Assembly (NCBI GenBank): GCA_027621295.1
Contig: JAQCBR010000023.1
Span: forward strand, 1-39,628
Length of the DNA stretch: 39,628 nt
Direction: 5' to 3'
Source: Planctomycetota bacterium
GTDB taxonomy: Bacteria > Planctomycetota > UBA1135 > UBA2386
Positions 16,188-24,814 of this stretch are shown one piece after another. Position numbers and translations under genes: made by a program. The stretch's first letter is position 1. The number at the start of each line of letters is the position of its first letter. The notes beneath the pieces were generated by a model. It was given only the letters and a program-made list of their open reading frames with translations, made no database searches and had not been told where the DNA came from.

Positions 16188-17161
16188 GCGTCCGTTTCGA
16201 CGACGTCCGCGAGGCGGCTGCTCGGATCGCCGGGCGCGTGCACCGGACGCCGGTCCTGACAAGCCGGGCGATCGACGAGTCGCTCGGCTGCCGCGTGTTC
16301 TTCAAGTGTGAGAACCTGCAGAAGGTCGGGGCGTTCAAGGCGAGGGGGGCGGTCAACGCTGTCTTCGCACTCGGAGAGGATGACGTCCGCCGCGGCGTCG
16401 TGACCCACAGCTCGGGCAACCACGCGGCTGCCCTCGCCTACGCGGCGTCCCAGCGCGGGGTCCCCTGCGCGGTCGTGATGCCGGAGACTGCGCCGGCGGT
16501 GAAGGTCACGGCCGTGCGCGGCTACGGCGCCGACGTCGTCTTCTGCAAGCAGTCGGAGCGGGAGTCGACCTGCACGCGTGTCTCGGAGGAGCGGGGGATG
16601 GTCGTGGTCCATCCGTTCGAGAATCCCCACGTGATCGCTGGCCAGGGGACCGCAGCGCTCGAGCTGCTCGAAGAAGTCGACGGCCTGGACTGCGTGATCA
16701 CGCCGGTCGGCGGTGGGGGCCTTCTCGCGGGAACGGCTGTGACCTGCGCCGCGCTGCGGCCTGGGATGCCGGTCTTCGGCGCGGAGCCGGACGCCGTCGA
16801 CGATGCGGCGCGGTCGATGGCGAGTGGTCAGCGGCAGCCGCGGGTCGAGGACCCACACACCGCTTGTGATGGTCTTCTCACCGCGCTGGGCCAGCCGAAC
16901 TTCGAGCTGCTCCGTGCGCACGCAGTGCGCGTGCTCACGGCGCCCGAACGCACGATCCTCGAAGCCGCGCGCAACCACCTCGAGCGGATGAAGACGGTCG
17001 TCGAGCCGTCCGGCGCAGTTGCGCTCGCAGTGCTGATGACGCACGCAGAGCAGTTCCGGGGCCAGCGCGTCGGCGCGGTCATCAGCGGCGGCAACACCGA
17101 CTTCCGCTGGATGTGTCCGTCGATCCGAGCGGCCTCGTCGAGCTGTCCCGGGGAGTGCTGA
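16184..17161 (+). CDS. PLP-dependent serine/threonine dehydratase (or serine racemase-like)
   Basis: 325 aa of the fold-type II PLP family. The Schiff-base Lys is Lys52 in GAFKARGA. The phosphate/substrate loop is SSGNHAA (Asn79). A glycine-rich PLP phosphate cup VGGGGLLAG lies near residue 175, and the C-terminal part has EPSGAVAL and ISGGN. The length matches biodegradative threonine dehydratase and serine racemase, without the C-terminal ACT regulatory domains of biosynthetic IlvA. It converts Ser/Thr to pyruvate or 2-oxobutyrate, or racemises serine; sequence alone does not separate these. It starts with GTG overlapping the glycosidase stop by four bases, implying translational coupling. 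It ends 16 bp from the convergent glycerate kinase stop. Confidence 0.88.
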   Translation: MSVRFDDVREAAARIAGRVHRTPVLTSRAIDESLGCRVFFKCENLQKVGAFKARGAVNAVFALGEDDVRRGVVTHSSGNHAAALAYAASQRGVPCAVVMPETAPAVKVTAVRGYGADVVFCKQSERESTCTRVSEERGMVVVHPFENPHVIAGQGTAALELLEEVDGLDCVITPVGGGGLLAGTAVTCAALRPGMPVFGAEPDAVDDAARSMASGQRQPRVEDPHTACDGLLTALGQPNFELLRAHAVRVLTAPERTILEAARNHLERMKTVVEPSGAVALAVLMTHAEQFRGQRVGAVISGGNTDFRWMCPSIRAASSSCPGEC

Positions 17162-17163
17162 CC

Positions 17164-17193
17164 GCCGCCCGGCCGGGCTAGCCCTGCGGCGGC
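17164..17193. terminator. Possible shared convergent terminator hairpin
   Basis: GCCGCC (17164-17169) pairs with GGCGGC (17188-17193). The loop contains the self-complementary GGGCTAGCCC. It spans the 16-bp gap between two convergent genes and includes the stop codon of the glycerate kinase. There is no T-run, so its strength is doubtful. Confidence 0.35.
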
Positions 17194-18557
17194 TGGATGA
17201 ACGGGCAGAGCACGATCATCCGGAGGTCCATCAGGTTGGTGTCGGTCGCACCGGTGCGGATCGCGCAGCCCACACGGTCGAGGTAGGTCAGCGTGTCGTT
17301 CGAGTGGATCGCCTCCTCGAGCGACAGTCCGAGCTCCTCGCCCCTCCGTACGTCGGCCGCGCTCAGGTGGCCGCCCGCAGCATCCGTCGGGCCGTCCGAG
17401 CCGTCGGTGCCGACGGCGAGTACGCGGATCCGGTTTCGCAGCTCGGCCGGGATCGCTCCGAGTCGGTCGACGAACAGCGCCTTCGCCATGCGCGCGACGA
17501 ACTCCGTGTTGCGGCCGCCGTTGCCCGCGCCCACGACGCGGACCGGGAGCTCGCCGCCGGACAAGAGAGCGAACTGCCCGCCCTCGGCACAGACCTGTGC
17601 CAGCGTCGACAGGTGGTCGTCGATGCCGCGCTCGATGGGCTCGTTGCACGGTTCGTCGAACGCGACGATCTCGTCGAAGCCGACGGCCTGCAGCTTGTCG
17701 TGGGCGGTGCGCAGCAGCGTCTCGTAGTTGCCGACGCACTCGACCCAGCACTGCTTGCCGGCGATGGACTGGCTCAGGTCGGAGTTCCAGCGGCGTCGCT
17801 CGGTGCCCGCGAGCTGCCGCTCGATCCGTCCTGCGATCTTCGGGGAGAGCCGCTTTCGCGCGATGTTCCGGATCTGCTCGGGGTCGAGTGCACGGTGGAG
17901 CGTCGGTCCGGACGAGACGAACGCGAGGTCTGAGTCCGGGACGTCCGACGTGACCAGCGTCAGCACGCGGTCTGCACCGGCACGAGCGAGGAGTCCGCCG
18001 TTCTTCACCGCGGACATCTCGCGGCGGATCATGTTCGTCTCGGTGATCGACGCTCCCGACCGGAGAAGCTCGACGTTGGCCTGCACCTTGTCGGCGAGCG
18101 AGAAGGGTGGCCGCGGGATGCAGGCGAGCGCCGACCCTCCGCCGGACAGGCAGAGCACGAGCAGGTGGTCGCGCGGCACGTCGGCCGCGCGCTGGAGGAG
18201 TGCTTCGGCAGCCGCGGCCGAGGAATCGTCGGGGTAGGGATGGCTCGCGGTCAGCACCTCGACCTCGTCATCGCTCACGCCGTGGTCGGGGCGGGTGACC
18301 GCGAAACCACGCGGGATCACGAGGCGGTCGGGGAGGTTCTCGGTGAGGAGTCGTCGTACCGCGCGCACCTGTGCGACTGCGGCCTTGCCGAGGCCGACGA
18401 CCGTGATCCCGGCGCAGCCGTCGAGCGGGACGCGGACGTCGCCGACGCGCAGCGCATCTTCGTCCACCTCGATCTGGGCCGGCAGCAGTCGGTCCGGATG
18501 CAGGTCTGCGAGCATGCTTCGCATCAGCTCGACCAGCGGTGCCATGCTGCCGTTCAT
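17178..18557 (-). CDS. Glycerate 2-kinase (DUF4147/MOFRL family)
   Basis: 459 aa, the normal length for class II glycerate kinases (GckA/TtuD type), which make 2-phosphoglycerate from D-glycerate and ATP. The N-terminal domain has the nucleotide-binding-like VVGLGKAAVAQ and a LSGGGSALACIPRP loop (about 140-152). The mid-region has TNMIRREMSAVKNGGLL, a family hallmark. The C-terminal MOFRL domain shows LSGGELPVRVVGAGNGGRN and AVGTDGSDGPTDAAGG. No signal peptide. It is downstream of the S9 peptidase on the same strand (73-bp gap with a hairpin) and convergent with the dehydratase. Together with serine dehydratase and the glycosidase it suggests glycerate/serine carbon entering lower glycolysis. 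The ATG at 18557 is used; an ATG four codons later is equally possible. Confidence 0.92.
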   Translation of the reverse strand: MNGSMAPLVELMRSMLADLHPDRLLPAQIEVDEDALRVGDVRVPLDGCAGITVVGLGKAAVAQVRAVRRLLTENLPDRLVIPRGFAVTRPDHGVSDDEVEVLTASHPYPDDSSAAAAEALLQRAADVPRDHLLVLCLSGGGSALACIPRPPFSLADKVQANVELLRSGASITETNMIRREMSAVKNGGLLARAGADRVLTLVTSDVPDSDLAFVSSGPTLHRALDPEQIRNIARKRLSPKIAGRIERQLAGTERRRWNSDLSQSIAGKQCWVECVGNYETLLRTAHDKLQAVGFDEIVAFDEPCNEPIERGIDDHLSTLAQVCAEGGQFALLSGGELPVRVVGAGNGGRNTEFVARMAKALFVDRLGAIPAELRNRIRVLAVGTDGSDGPTDAAGGHLSAADVRRGEELGLSLEEAIHSNDTLTYLDRVGCAIRTGATDTNLMDLRMIVLCPFIQPPQG

Positions 18558-18592
18558 ACGGGATTTCGGGATCAGGTCCGACCGGGGGTTCT

Positions 18593-18623
18593 CCGCGGGC
18601 TCGATTCGGGACCGGGCCCGCGG
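18593..18623. terminator. GC-rich hairpin between S9 peptidase and glycerate kinase
   Basis: CCGCGGGC (18593-18600) and GCCCGCGG (18616-18623) form a perfect 8-bp stem with a 15-nt loop in the 73-bp gap between two minus-strand genes. No T-run follows on the minus strand. It may end or attenuate the upstream transcript, protect an RNA 3' end, or separate the glycerate kinase from the peptidase run. Confidence 0.5.
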
Positions 18624-18630
18624 CCTCCAA

Positions 18631-20637
18631 TCACCAGCGCGGGTAGTCGAGGTCCATCGGGGGTAGCGGCGCGGCTCGGCTGTCGCCGCTGGCGAGGTAG
18701 TGGTCGAACCAGCGCAGCGTCCGCAGCAGGTAGTCGTACTGGTGGACGTTCGAGCGGTTGCCGTGGCCCTCGCCCGGATACTGGACGTAGCGGACCGGGG
18801 TCTCGGTCGCGTAGCGAACCGCCCTGTAGAGCATGAAGGGCTGGCTCGGATGGACGCGCGGGTCAGCGGTTCCGCCGCACAGCAGCAGCGGCGTCCGGCA
18901 CTGCGGCGCCCAGGTCAGCGGGCTACGGTCTGCGAGGTAGCCACGCTGCTCGTGGGGGGCGCGCTCCTGGTAGTGGACCAGCAGGAACTCGGTCGGGATG
19001 TCGGACGTCAGCCACTTGGTCTGGACGTCGACGAACGGGACGAAGCTCACGGCCGCTGCGAAGTGCTCGCTCTCCCTGGTGGCGGCCCAGGCTGCGGTGT
19101 AGCCGCCGTAGCTGCCGCCGACGATGCCGACGCGCCCCCGGTCGATCAGGCCGCGTTCGTCGAAGGCGGCGATCGCGTCGATGTGGTCCTCGAACTCGCG
19201 GCCCATCAGATCGCCGTGGTCGTTCTTCGCGAAGGCGACGCCGTAGCCGGTGCTCGAGCGGTAGTTCGGATACCAGACCACGTATCCCCGGGCGGCGAGG
19301 ACCTGACCGGGCTCCGAGTAGCGCGTGACCCATCCGTCCGAGTAGTGCGACTCGGGGCCGCCGTGCGCGACGATCACCAGCGGATGACGCTGCCCGTCTT
19401 CGTGGCCGACGGGCAGGATCAGCACGCCCTCGACGTCGGCGCCATCGCTCGCGCGGATCGTCGTGGCGGACTGTTGGCCCAGCGCGACGTCGTCGAGCCA
19501 AGGGTTGGTGACCGTCATCCGGCGGTAGCGACCCTCCTCGATCTCGACGAAGACCTCGCCCGGGTGCTGATCCGTCGAACCGACGAACGCGATCCGGTCC
19601 GAGTCGTCGCCGAGGAAGTGGAAGTGCTTGGTGGCTGGGACCGAGCGCGCGGTGCCGTTGGGCAGTTCGGGCTGGTCGAGCGACAGTCCGGCGACGAAGC
19701 TCCGCACGCCGACGTCGTAGCCGACGGTCAGCGCGCCGGCGTTCCGCCACTCGACGTGGTTGATCATGCCCGCGAAGTCCGGCGTCAGCGCCTGCGGCTC
19801 GCCGCCGCCGCGCGCGACGACGTACAGCATCCCGGCGTGGGGATCGTTGCGGTCGGCGGCGCTGATGTACGCGAACCGGCTGCCGTCCGGCGACCAGCAT
19901 CCGCCACCGAGCTTGCCGGGGTTGTCGACCAGCAGGTCGGTGCGCGCGGACCGCACATCGACGGCGTAGAGCCGGGTCGCCATGTACGAGTCGTCGACGA
20001 GGTTCCGCGGCGACACGCCGACGGCGAGGTGCGTGCCGGTCGGGGCCCATCGGAACGCCTGGACGTGCCCGTCGGTGGTCAGTCGCCGCGCCCGATCGCC
20101 ATCCCAGTGCCACAGGCTGTGGTTGTGGAACGACTCGTCGACCACGATCGCCGAGAACCCGCGGGCTTCGTTCGACGCGCGGAGCTCGGGCAGCGGGTCC
20201 GCGGACGTGTAGGCGAGGCCCTTCCCGTCCGGAGCCCACGCGAACTTCGCGATGCCGTTCGGCGTCGCGGTCAGCCGCGCTTCGGCGAGGTCTTCGACGT
20301 CGAAGCCGTAGACCTGCGCGTGCGCGTCTCCCTCCCGCTTGGCGACGTAGGTCACCGTCATCGACTCCGGGCGCCAGCTGAGGCCGTTGGACCCAGGAAC
20401 CGGAATCGGATCACCGCCGTCGATCGGCATCACGAAAGCCTCGATCCGGGCGCCGCCCGGAGCCTCGTCCGGGCCTCGCGTCACGACGACCGTGTACGCG
20501 AGCCAAGAGCCGTCCGAGCTCGGCTCGACGTGGCTGACCTGCCGCAGCGCCATCAGCTGCTGGGGCGTCATGCCGTCCTGGGCCGGCAGGGCCGTGGCGG
20601 AAATCAGGAGAAGGGCGGTGATCTGGGCGGTTCGCAT
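18631..20637 (-). CDS. Secreted S9 family peptidase (prolyl oligopeptidase / DPP-like)
   Basis: 668 aa. Residues 1-19 (MRTAQITALLLISATALPA) are a signal peptide, and the ATG at 20637 has a GAGAGG site six bases upstream. Residues about 25-400 are the propeller domain with repeated WAPDG/WSPDG turns. Residues about 415-665 are the alpha/beta hydrolase. The catalytic triad is Ser509 in GGSYGG, Asp592 in GTADPRVHPSQ and His625 in GEGHGN. The family cleaves peptides, often at proline or releasing N-terminal dipeptides. The exported location fits digestion of oligopeptides in the periplasm. It follows the Asp-box protein gene by 136 bp on the same strand. An Xaa-Pro aminopeptidase upstream in the same run supports a role in proline-peptide use. 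The exact specificity (DPP IV-like or acylaminoacyl peptidase-like) is open. Confidence 0.92.
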   Translation of the reverse strand: MRTAQITALLLISATALPAQDGMTPQQLMALRQVSHVEPSSDGSWLAYTVVVTRGPDEAPGGARIEAFVMPIDGGDPIPVPGSNGLSWRPESMTVTYVAKREGDAHAQVYGFDVEDLAEARLTATPNGIAKFAWAPDGKGLAYTSADPLPELRASNEARGFSAIVVDESFHNHSLWHWDGDRARRLTTDGHVQAFRWAPTGTHLAVGVSPRNLVDDSYMATRLYAVDVRSARTDLLVDNPGKLGGGCWSPDGSRFAYISAADRNDPHAGMLYVVARGGGEPQALTPDFAGMINHVEWRNAGALTVGYDVGVRSFVAGLSLDQPELPNGTARSVPATKHFHFLGDDSDRIAFVGSTDQHPGEVFVEIEEGRYRRMTVTNPWLDDVALGQQSATTIRASDGADVEGVLILPVGHEDGQRHPLVIVAHGGPESHYSDGWVTRYSEPGQVLAARGYVVWYPNYRSSTGYGVAFAKNDHGDLMGREFEDHIDAIAAFDERGLIDRGRVGIVGGSYGGYTAAWAATRESEHFAAAVSFVPFVDVQTKWLTSDIPTEFLLVHYQERAPHEQRGYLADRSPLTWAPQCRTPLLLCGGTADPRVHPSQPFMLYRAVRYATETPVRYVQYPGEGHGNRSNVHQYDYLLRTLRWFDHYLASGDSRAAPLPPMDLDYPRW

Positions 20638-20773
20638 CGTGAGCCTCTCGGACCGCGAATGTAGCCACGCTCTCCGGGGGCTTCGACGACCTGGGAGGAT
20701 CGCCACGGCGTCCGCGTGCCGACCTGGACCCGGCGGCGTCGTGCGGTTCGCCGCGCCGCTGTTGCGCCCGTCT

Positions 20774-23374
20774 TCAGTTCGAGGACGGGTCGGCGCGCAC
20801 TTCGAGGCGCTCTTCGATCTCGCCCTTCCCGGTCTTCAGCTGGACGCGGTACTCGCCCGGTCCGACGCGGCCCTTGTCGTCCTTGGAGAGATCCCAGGTG
20901 ACGCGGTGCAGCCCTCGTGTCCTGGGAGCGGTCAGCTTCTTGATCGTCGCTCCGCCGGACTCGGTGATCTGGAGCTCGAGGTCACCCCCGACGTCGTCGG
21001 CGAGCCAGTAGTGGATCGATGTGCCCGACTGCGGGTTGGGAGTCCGGAGTCGGTCGTCCCCCCAGACCATGCGCGCCGGGCCATCGCGCCACGCGACCGC
21101 GGCGCGCGGCGGAAGGAGGGTGATGCCCTTCGCGCGCTCCTTCGCGGACAGGCGTTCGAGTCCGGACACGTCCAACGTGTAGAGGCCGCGGCCGTGGGTC
21201 CCGGCGACGAGCTCGAGATCGCGCGGTTGGATCGCGAAGTCTCGGACCGCGACCGTCGGCAGGTTGCCCCGGACGGCGAAGAACGAGTCGCCGGCGTCGA
21301 TGGATGCGAAGACGCCGAACTCGGTCCCGACGAAGATCAGGTCCTCGTTCACGGTGCCCTGCTGGATGCAGAGGACGGGGCCGCGGTCGATGCCCTGGCC
21401 GATCTGCTTCCACGTCTTGCCGAAGTTGGTCGTGCGGTAGAGCAGCACCTCGTGGTTGTCCGAGCGGTGCCCGTCGAAGGCCAGCCACGCGGTCCCGGCG
21501 TCAGCGTGCGACGGCTCGATGTCCGCGACGTGGAACGGCCCCGGCAGTCCCGGCACGTCCTCGATGACGTCTTTCCAGGCCTTGCCTGCGTTGCGCGTGA
21601 CCCACACGCGACCGTCCGCGGTGCCGGCCCACAGCAGGTTCTTGAGCTTGCTCGACGCACGCAGCGCAGTGATGGCGCCGTCGGCGGTCGCAGCGAGCTC
21701 GGGGCTCCGCCACTCGGGGTCCTTGCCGCCATTCTCGACGCGGAAGACCCTGTGTGCGCCGACCCAGACGACGTCGGGGTCGTTCGGATCGAGCAGGTAG
21801 GGAGTGTCCCACTGGAAGCGGATCGTCTCGCCCTCCTCCGCCTTCGGGCGCGCGAGTCCGCCGCTGCGTCCGCGCTGGTCGTCGTAGCGGATGCCGCCGT
21901 ACTGGGACGTGGCGTAGACGAGGCTCGTGTCCGTCGGGTGGGGGATCGCCGTGAAGCCGTCGCCCCAGCCGATGCAGTAGACCTCGTCCGTCATCACGCC
22001 CTCGCGGTGCCAGGACCGACTCGGCACGACCCACGAGCCGTTGTCCTGGAGACCGCCGTAGATCCGGTAGGGCTCGCGGTCGTCGACGGCGACGCGGTAG
22101 TACTGCGCGCACGGCAGATTGCGGAAGTGTCGCCACGTCTCGCCGCGGTCGACCGACCACTGCACGCCGGCGTCACAGCCCAGCAGCAGGCGCCCCGAGT
22201 CGCTCGGGTCGATCCACAGCGCGTGGAAGTCGACGTGGAGCCCGTGGTCGGAGATCCGGGTGAACGTCTTCCCACCGTCGGTCGACACGTCGTATTGGGT
22301 GCCCAGCACGTAGACGCGGTCGGGGTCCTGCGGATCGACGCGGATCTGCGAGTAGTAGTAGGGCCTGGGGTTCAGCGAGTTCACGCGGCGCCACGACGCG
22401 CCGCCGTCGTCCGAGCGGTAGACGCCGCCGGCCTCGAACCCCTCGGCCCCCTGCTGGTCCTGGATATTCGGCTGTTGGCCACCGAGCCGCTCGGCGAACG
22501 GGTGCGTCTTGTCGCCGTCGAGGGCGGCCATCGCTTCGCCCAGCCGCTCGGTGGCGATGATCGCGTAGCAGACGTCTGGCTCGGACGCGCAGACCGTCAG
22601 GCCGATGCGCCCCATGCGGCAGGTCGGCAGGCCGTCGGTGACGCGGGACCACGTCGCGCCCGCGTCGAGCGAACGCCAGACCCCCGCTCCGTCGCCGAAG
22701 CGGACGTCGGGGTCGTTGGAGTCGTAGGGGCCACGGCGCCGCGTCCAGGTTGCGGCGAGCGCACGGCTCGGGTCCTTCGGATCGAAGAGGACTTCGACGG
22801 CTCCCGTGTCCGCGTCGACCGACAGCGCGTGCTGCCAGGTCTGACCGCCGTCCACGGTGCGGAAGACCCCACGTTCGGGGTTGGGTCCCCAGAGACGGCC
22901 GCACGCGGCGACGAGGACGATCGACGGGTCGGCCGGGTGGACCGCGATGCGTCCGATCTGGAACGTCTCGTCGAGGCCCCGGTGCGCCCACGTCTCGCCG
23001 CGATCGTGCGACACGTAGACGCCGTTGCCGAACGACACCGAGTTGCGTGCGTTCGCCTCGCCGGTGCCGACCCAGACCGTGTTCGGGTCGCTGGGCGCGA
23101 CGGCGACGCTGCCGAGAGAGATCGTCGCTTCCCGCTCGAAGACCGGCGTCCACGTCGTCCCCTGGTTGGACGTGCGGAACAGGCCCCCGGACGCGCTCGC
23201 CGCGTACCAGGTGTCGGTGTCCGCGGGATCGACCGCGAGGTCGACGACGCGGCCGCTCATGTTCCCCGGGCCCAGCGAGCGCCACTCGGGATCGGTGGCG
23301 AGCGTCTGACCGCGCAGCGTTGCGGCGGGAAAGGCCGAGGTGAGGAAGAGGGCGAGCAGGACTCCGGCGCGCAT
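20774..23374 (-). CDS. Secreted Asp-box (BNR) / Vps10-like beta-propeller protein
   Basis: 866 aa. The signal peptide is MRAGVLLALFLTSAFPAATLRGQ; the ATG at 23374 is preferred to the TTG three codons upstream. At least eight Asp-box motifs of the form S/T-x-D/N-x-G-x-T/S-W/F are visible: RTSNQGTTW, YVSHDRGETW, RTVDGGQTW, RSLDAGATW, RSDDGGASW, VSTDGGKTF, WSVDRGETW and RTTNFGKTW. They are spread over about residues 50-660, as in the sortilin/Vps10 and sialidase propellers. The last 150 residues form a separate beta-sandwich-like region (LEITESGG-type strands) reminiscent of an Ig-like C-terminal domain. No catalytic residues of a sialidase can be assigned. Exo-acting carbohydrate binding or protein binding are both possible. 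It lies between the TPR gene (55 bp upstream) and the S9 peptidase gene. Confidence 0.88.
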   Translation of the reverse strand: MRAGVLLALFLTSAFPAATLRGQTLATDPEWRSLGPGNMSGRVVDLAVDPADTDTWYAASASGGLFRTSNQGTTWTPVFEREATISLGSVAVAPSDPNTVWVGTGEANARNSVSFGNGVYVSHDRGETWAHRGLDETFQIGRIAVHPADPSIVLVAACGRLWGPNPERGVFRTVDGGQTWQHALSVDADTGAVEVLFDPKDPSRALAATWTRRRGPYDSNDPDVRFGDGAGVWRSLDAGATWSRVTDGLPTCRMGRIGLTVCASEPDVCYAIIATERLGEAMAALDGDKTHPFAERLGGQQPNIQDQQGAEGFEAGGVYRSDDGGASWRRVNSLNPRPYYYSQIRVDPQDPDRVYVLGTQYDVSTDGGKTFTRISDHGLHVDFHALWIDPSDSGRLLLGCDAGVQWSVDRGETWRHFRNLPCAQYYRVAVDDREPYRIYGGLQDNGSWVVPSRSWHREGVMTDEVYCIGWGDGFTAIPHPTDTSLVYATSQYGGIRYDDQRGRSGGLARPKAEEGETIRFQWDTPYLLDPNDPDVVWVGAHRVFRVENGGKDPEWRSPELAATADGAITALRASSKLKNLLWAGTADGRVWVTRNAGKAWKDVIEDVPGLPGPFHVADIEPSHADAGTAWLAFDGHRSDNHEVLLYRTTNFGKTWKQIGQGIDRGPVLCIQQGTVNEDLIFVGTEFGVFASIDAGDSFFAVRGNLPTVAVRDFAIQPRDLELVAGTHGRGLYTLDVSGLERLSAKERAKGITLLPPRAAVAWRDGPARMVWGDDRLRTPNPQSGTSIHYWLADDVGGDLELQITESGGATIKKLTAPRTRGLHRVTWDLSKDDKGRVGPGEYRVQLKTGKGEIEERLEVRADPSSN

Positions 23375-23429
23375 GGGGCGCAAGAGTAGGCGCCGGGCCC
23401 GGCGCTGCGAGCCCGCCGATGGTCGGTCG

Positions 23430-24158
23430 CTACTTCTTGCGCTTGGGCGGCTGCCGGAAGCCCTTGCGGACGGTCCGTACCTCGCCCATCGACTGCGGCG
23501 GCCGCTCGAAGCCGAGGGCGTACCAGCTCATGCCGTAGCCCTTCATGTTCATCTTCTGGCCGTTCTGGAGTCGGAGCAGGTTGTCCTTGGCGACGTCGTT
23601 GGGCTGCTTGGCGAGCAGGCGGTTCAGGACCTGGATCGCGGCGTCGTCGCGGCCCTCGCGGTGCAGCATCCAGGCGTGCAGCGAGTGCAGCAGGACGTGC
23701 TTCTTGTTGAGCGCCTCGGACAGAGTCAGGATCTGCAGCGCGTCCTCGACCTTGCCGTCGCGGTAGCGGATCGACGCGAGCAGCATCTGCGCCTCGGCGG
23801 CGCGGCGGCCGGCCTTCTCGAGGTACTTCAGCGCGCGGTCCTGCTGCTGCGTGTGCCAGCAGAGCACGCCCATCTGCGCGTAGAGCTGGCCGGTCAACAG
23901 CGGCATCCAGCGGCCCATCGGCAGCAGCGACTCCAGCGTCGCGAGCGCCGGCTGCACGTGGCCAGCTTCCATCTGCCGTTGGACCTGCTGCATGGCCGGC
24001 GTCAGCCGCTTGTTGAGGCGGCGCGCACCGATGATCCAGGTCGCGGCGAACGAGACGAAGCCCAGGAGGATGCTGCCGAACCACCCGGCGTCGAGGCCGA
24101 AGAAGCTGGCGACGGCGACGACGAGCGCGATCGCGAACGAGAGGAGGGAGAGATACAC
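23430..24158 (-). CDS. Membrane-anchored TPR protein
   Basis: 242 aa from the GTG at 24158; the open frame upstream is the out-of-frame shadow of tag. Two membrane helices lie at about 3-22 (LLSFAIALVVAVASFFGL) and 27-45 (WFGSILLGFVSFAATWIIGA). They are followed by tetratricopeptide-like helices from about 60 to 205 (repeats with GRWMPLLTGQLYAQMGVLCW, DRALKYLEKAGRRAAEAQML, DDAAIQVLNRLLAKQPND). The C-terminus is strongly basic (KGFRQPPKRKK). TPRs usually hold protein complexes together, and here the solenoid would face the cytoplasm or periplasm depending on the hairpin insertion. It is 59 bp after tag and 55 bp before the Asp-box gene, so probably part of the same run. The partner is unknown. 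Confidence 0.82.
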   Translation of the reverse strand: MYLSLLSFAIALVVAVASFFGLDAGWFGSILLGFVSFAATWIIGARRLNKRLTPAMQQVQRQMEAGHVQPALATLESLLPMGRWMPLLTGQLYAQMGVLCWHTQQQDRALKYLEKAGRRAAEAQMLLASIRYRDGKVEDALQILTLSEALNKKHVLLHSLHAWMLHREGRDDAAIQVLNRLLAKQPNDVAKDNLLRLQNGQKMNMKGYGMSWYALGFERPPQSMGEVRTVRKGFRQPPKRKK

Positions 24159-24217
24159 GGCTGGGTCCGGGAAACGGGGCGGAGGATGGTAGGGGATCGA
24201 AGCCCGCGGATCCGCCC

Positions 24218-24814
24218 TCAAACGGGCGTGGGCCCATCCGCGCAATGGCAGTCGGTCAGATGCTCGTCGAGCAGGCCGACGGCCTGCAGGAACGCGTGGG
24301 TCGTCGTCGGGGCTACGAAGCGGAAACCCCTGCCGCGCAGCTCCTTGGACACGAGCTCGGCGAGCGGTGACGAAGTCGGCACCTCGGCGAGGAACCGGGG
24401 CCTCGTGCGGATCGGCTCGCCGTTGACGAACGCCCACAGCCACGCCGCGAACGACCCCTCGGCGGCGACCAATTCCAGGAACGCCCGCGCATTGTCGATG
24501 GATGCCGCGATCTTCTGCCGATTCCGGACGATGCCCGCGTCGGCGAGCAGCCGGACGACGTCGTCGGGGCCGAAGGCGGCGACCCGCTCCACGTCGAAGC
24601 CGCAGTAGGCGGCGCGGTAGCCGTTCCGCTTGTGGAGGACGGTGCGCCACGACAGCCCGGCCTGCGCGCCCTCGAGGACGAGCTGTTCGAAGAGCGCTCG
24701 GTCGTCGTGGACCGGCCGCCCCCACTCCTCGTCGTGGTAGGTGGCGTAGACGTCGTCCCCTGGCGTGACCCAGGAGCAGCGTCGCCGCCCGTCGGGCCAC
24801 AGCGCCGCGGTCAC
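24218..24814 (-). CDS. tag: DNA-3-methyladenine glycosylase I
   Basis: 198 aa. Tag removes 3-methyladenine from alkylated DNA in base excision repair. The sequence follows E. coli Tag almost throughout: CSWVTPGDDVYATYHDEEWG, LEGAQAGLSWRTVL, DAGIVRNRQKI, ELRGRGFRFVAPTT. The zinc ligands are conserved as Cys13, His27, His185 and Cys189, with the last two in EHLTDCHC. It starts with GTG at 24814, overlapping the stop codon of the upstream aminopeptidase by four bases (GTGA), so translation is coupled. Coupling of a repair glycosylase to a peptidase has no obvious metabolic logic and is probably operon packing. Confidence 0.95.
   Translation of the reverse strand: MTAALWPDGRRRCSWVTPGDDVYATYHDEEWGRPVHDDRALFEQLVLEGAQAGLSWRTVLHKRNGYRAAYCGFDVERVAAFGPDDVVRLLADAGIVRNRQKIAASIDNARAFLELVAAEGSFAAWLWAFVNGEPIRTRPRFLAEVPTSSPLAELVSKELRGRGFRFVAPTTTHAFLQAVGLLDEHLTDCHCADGPTPV

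Noticed and set aside
20387-23389. 1000-aa plus-strand open frame
   Set aside because: It is the complement of the Asp-box protein gene and part of the S9 gene. Its translation is Arg/Asp/Val-rich and shows no domain.
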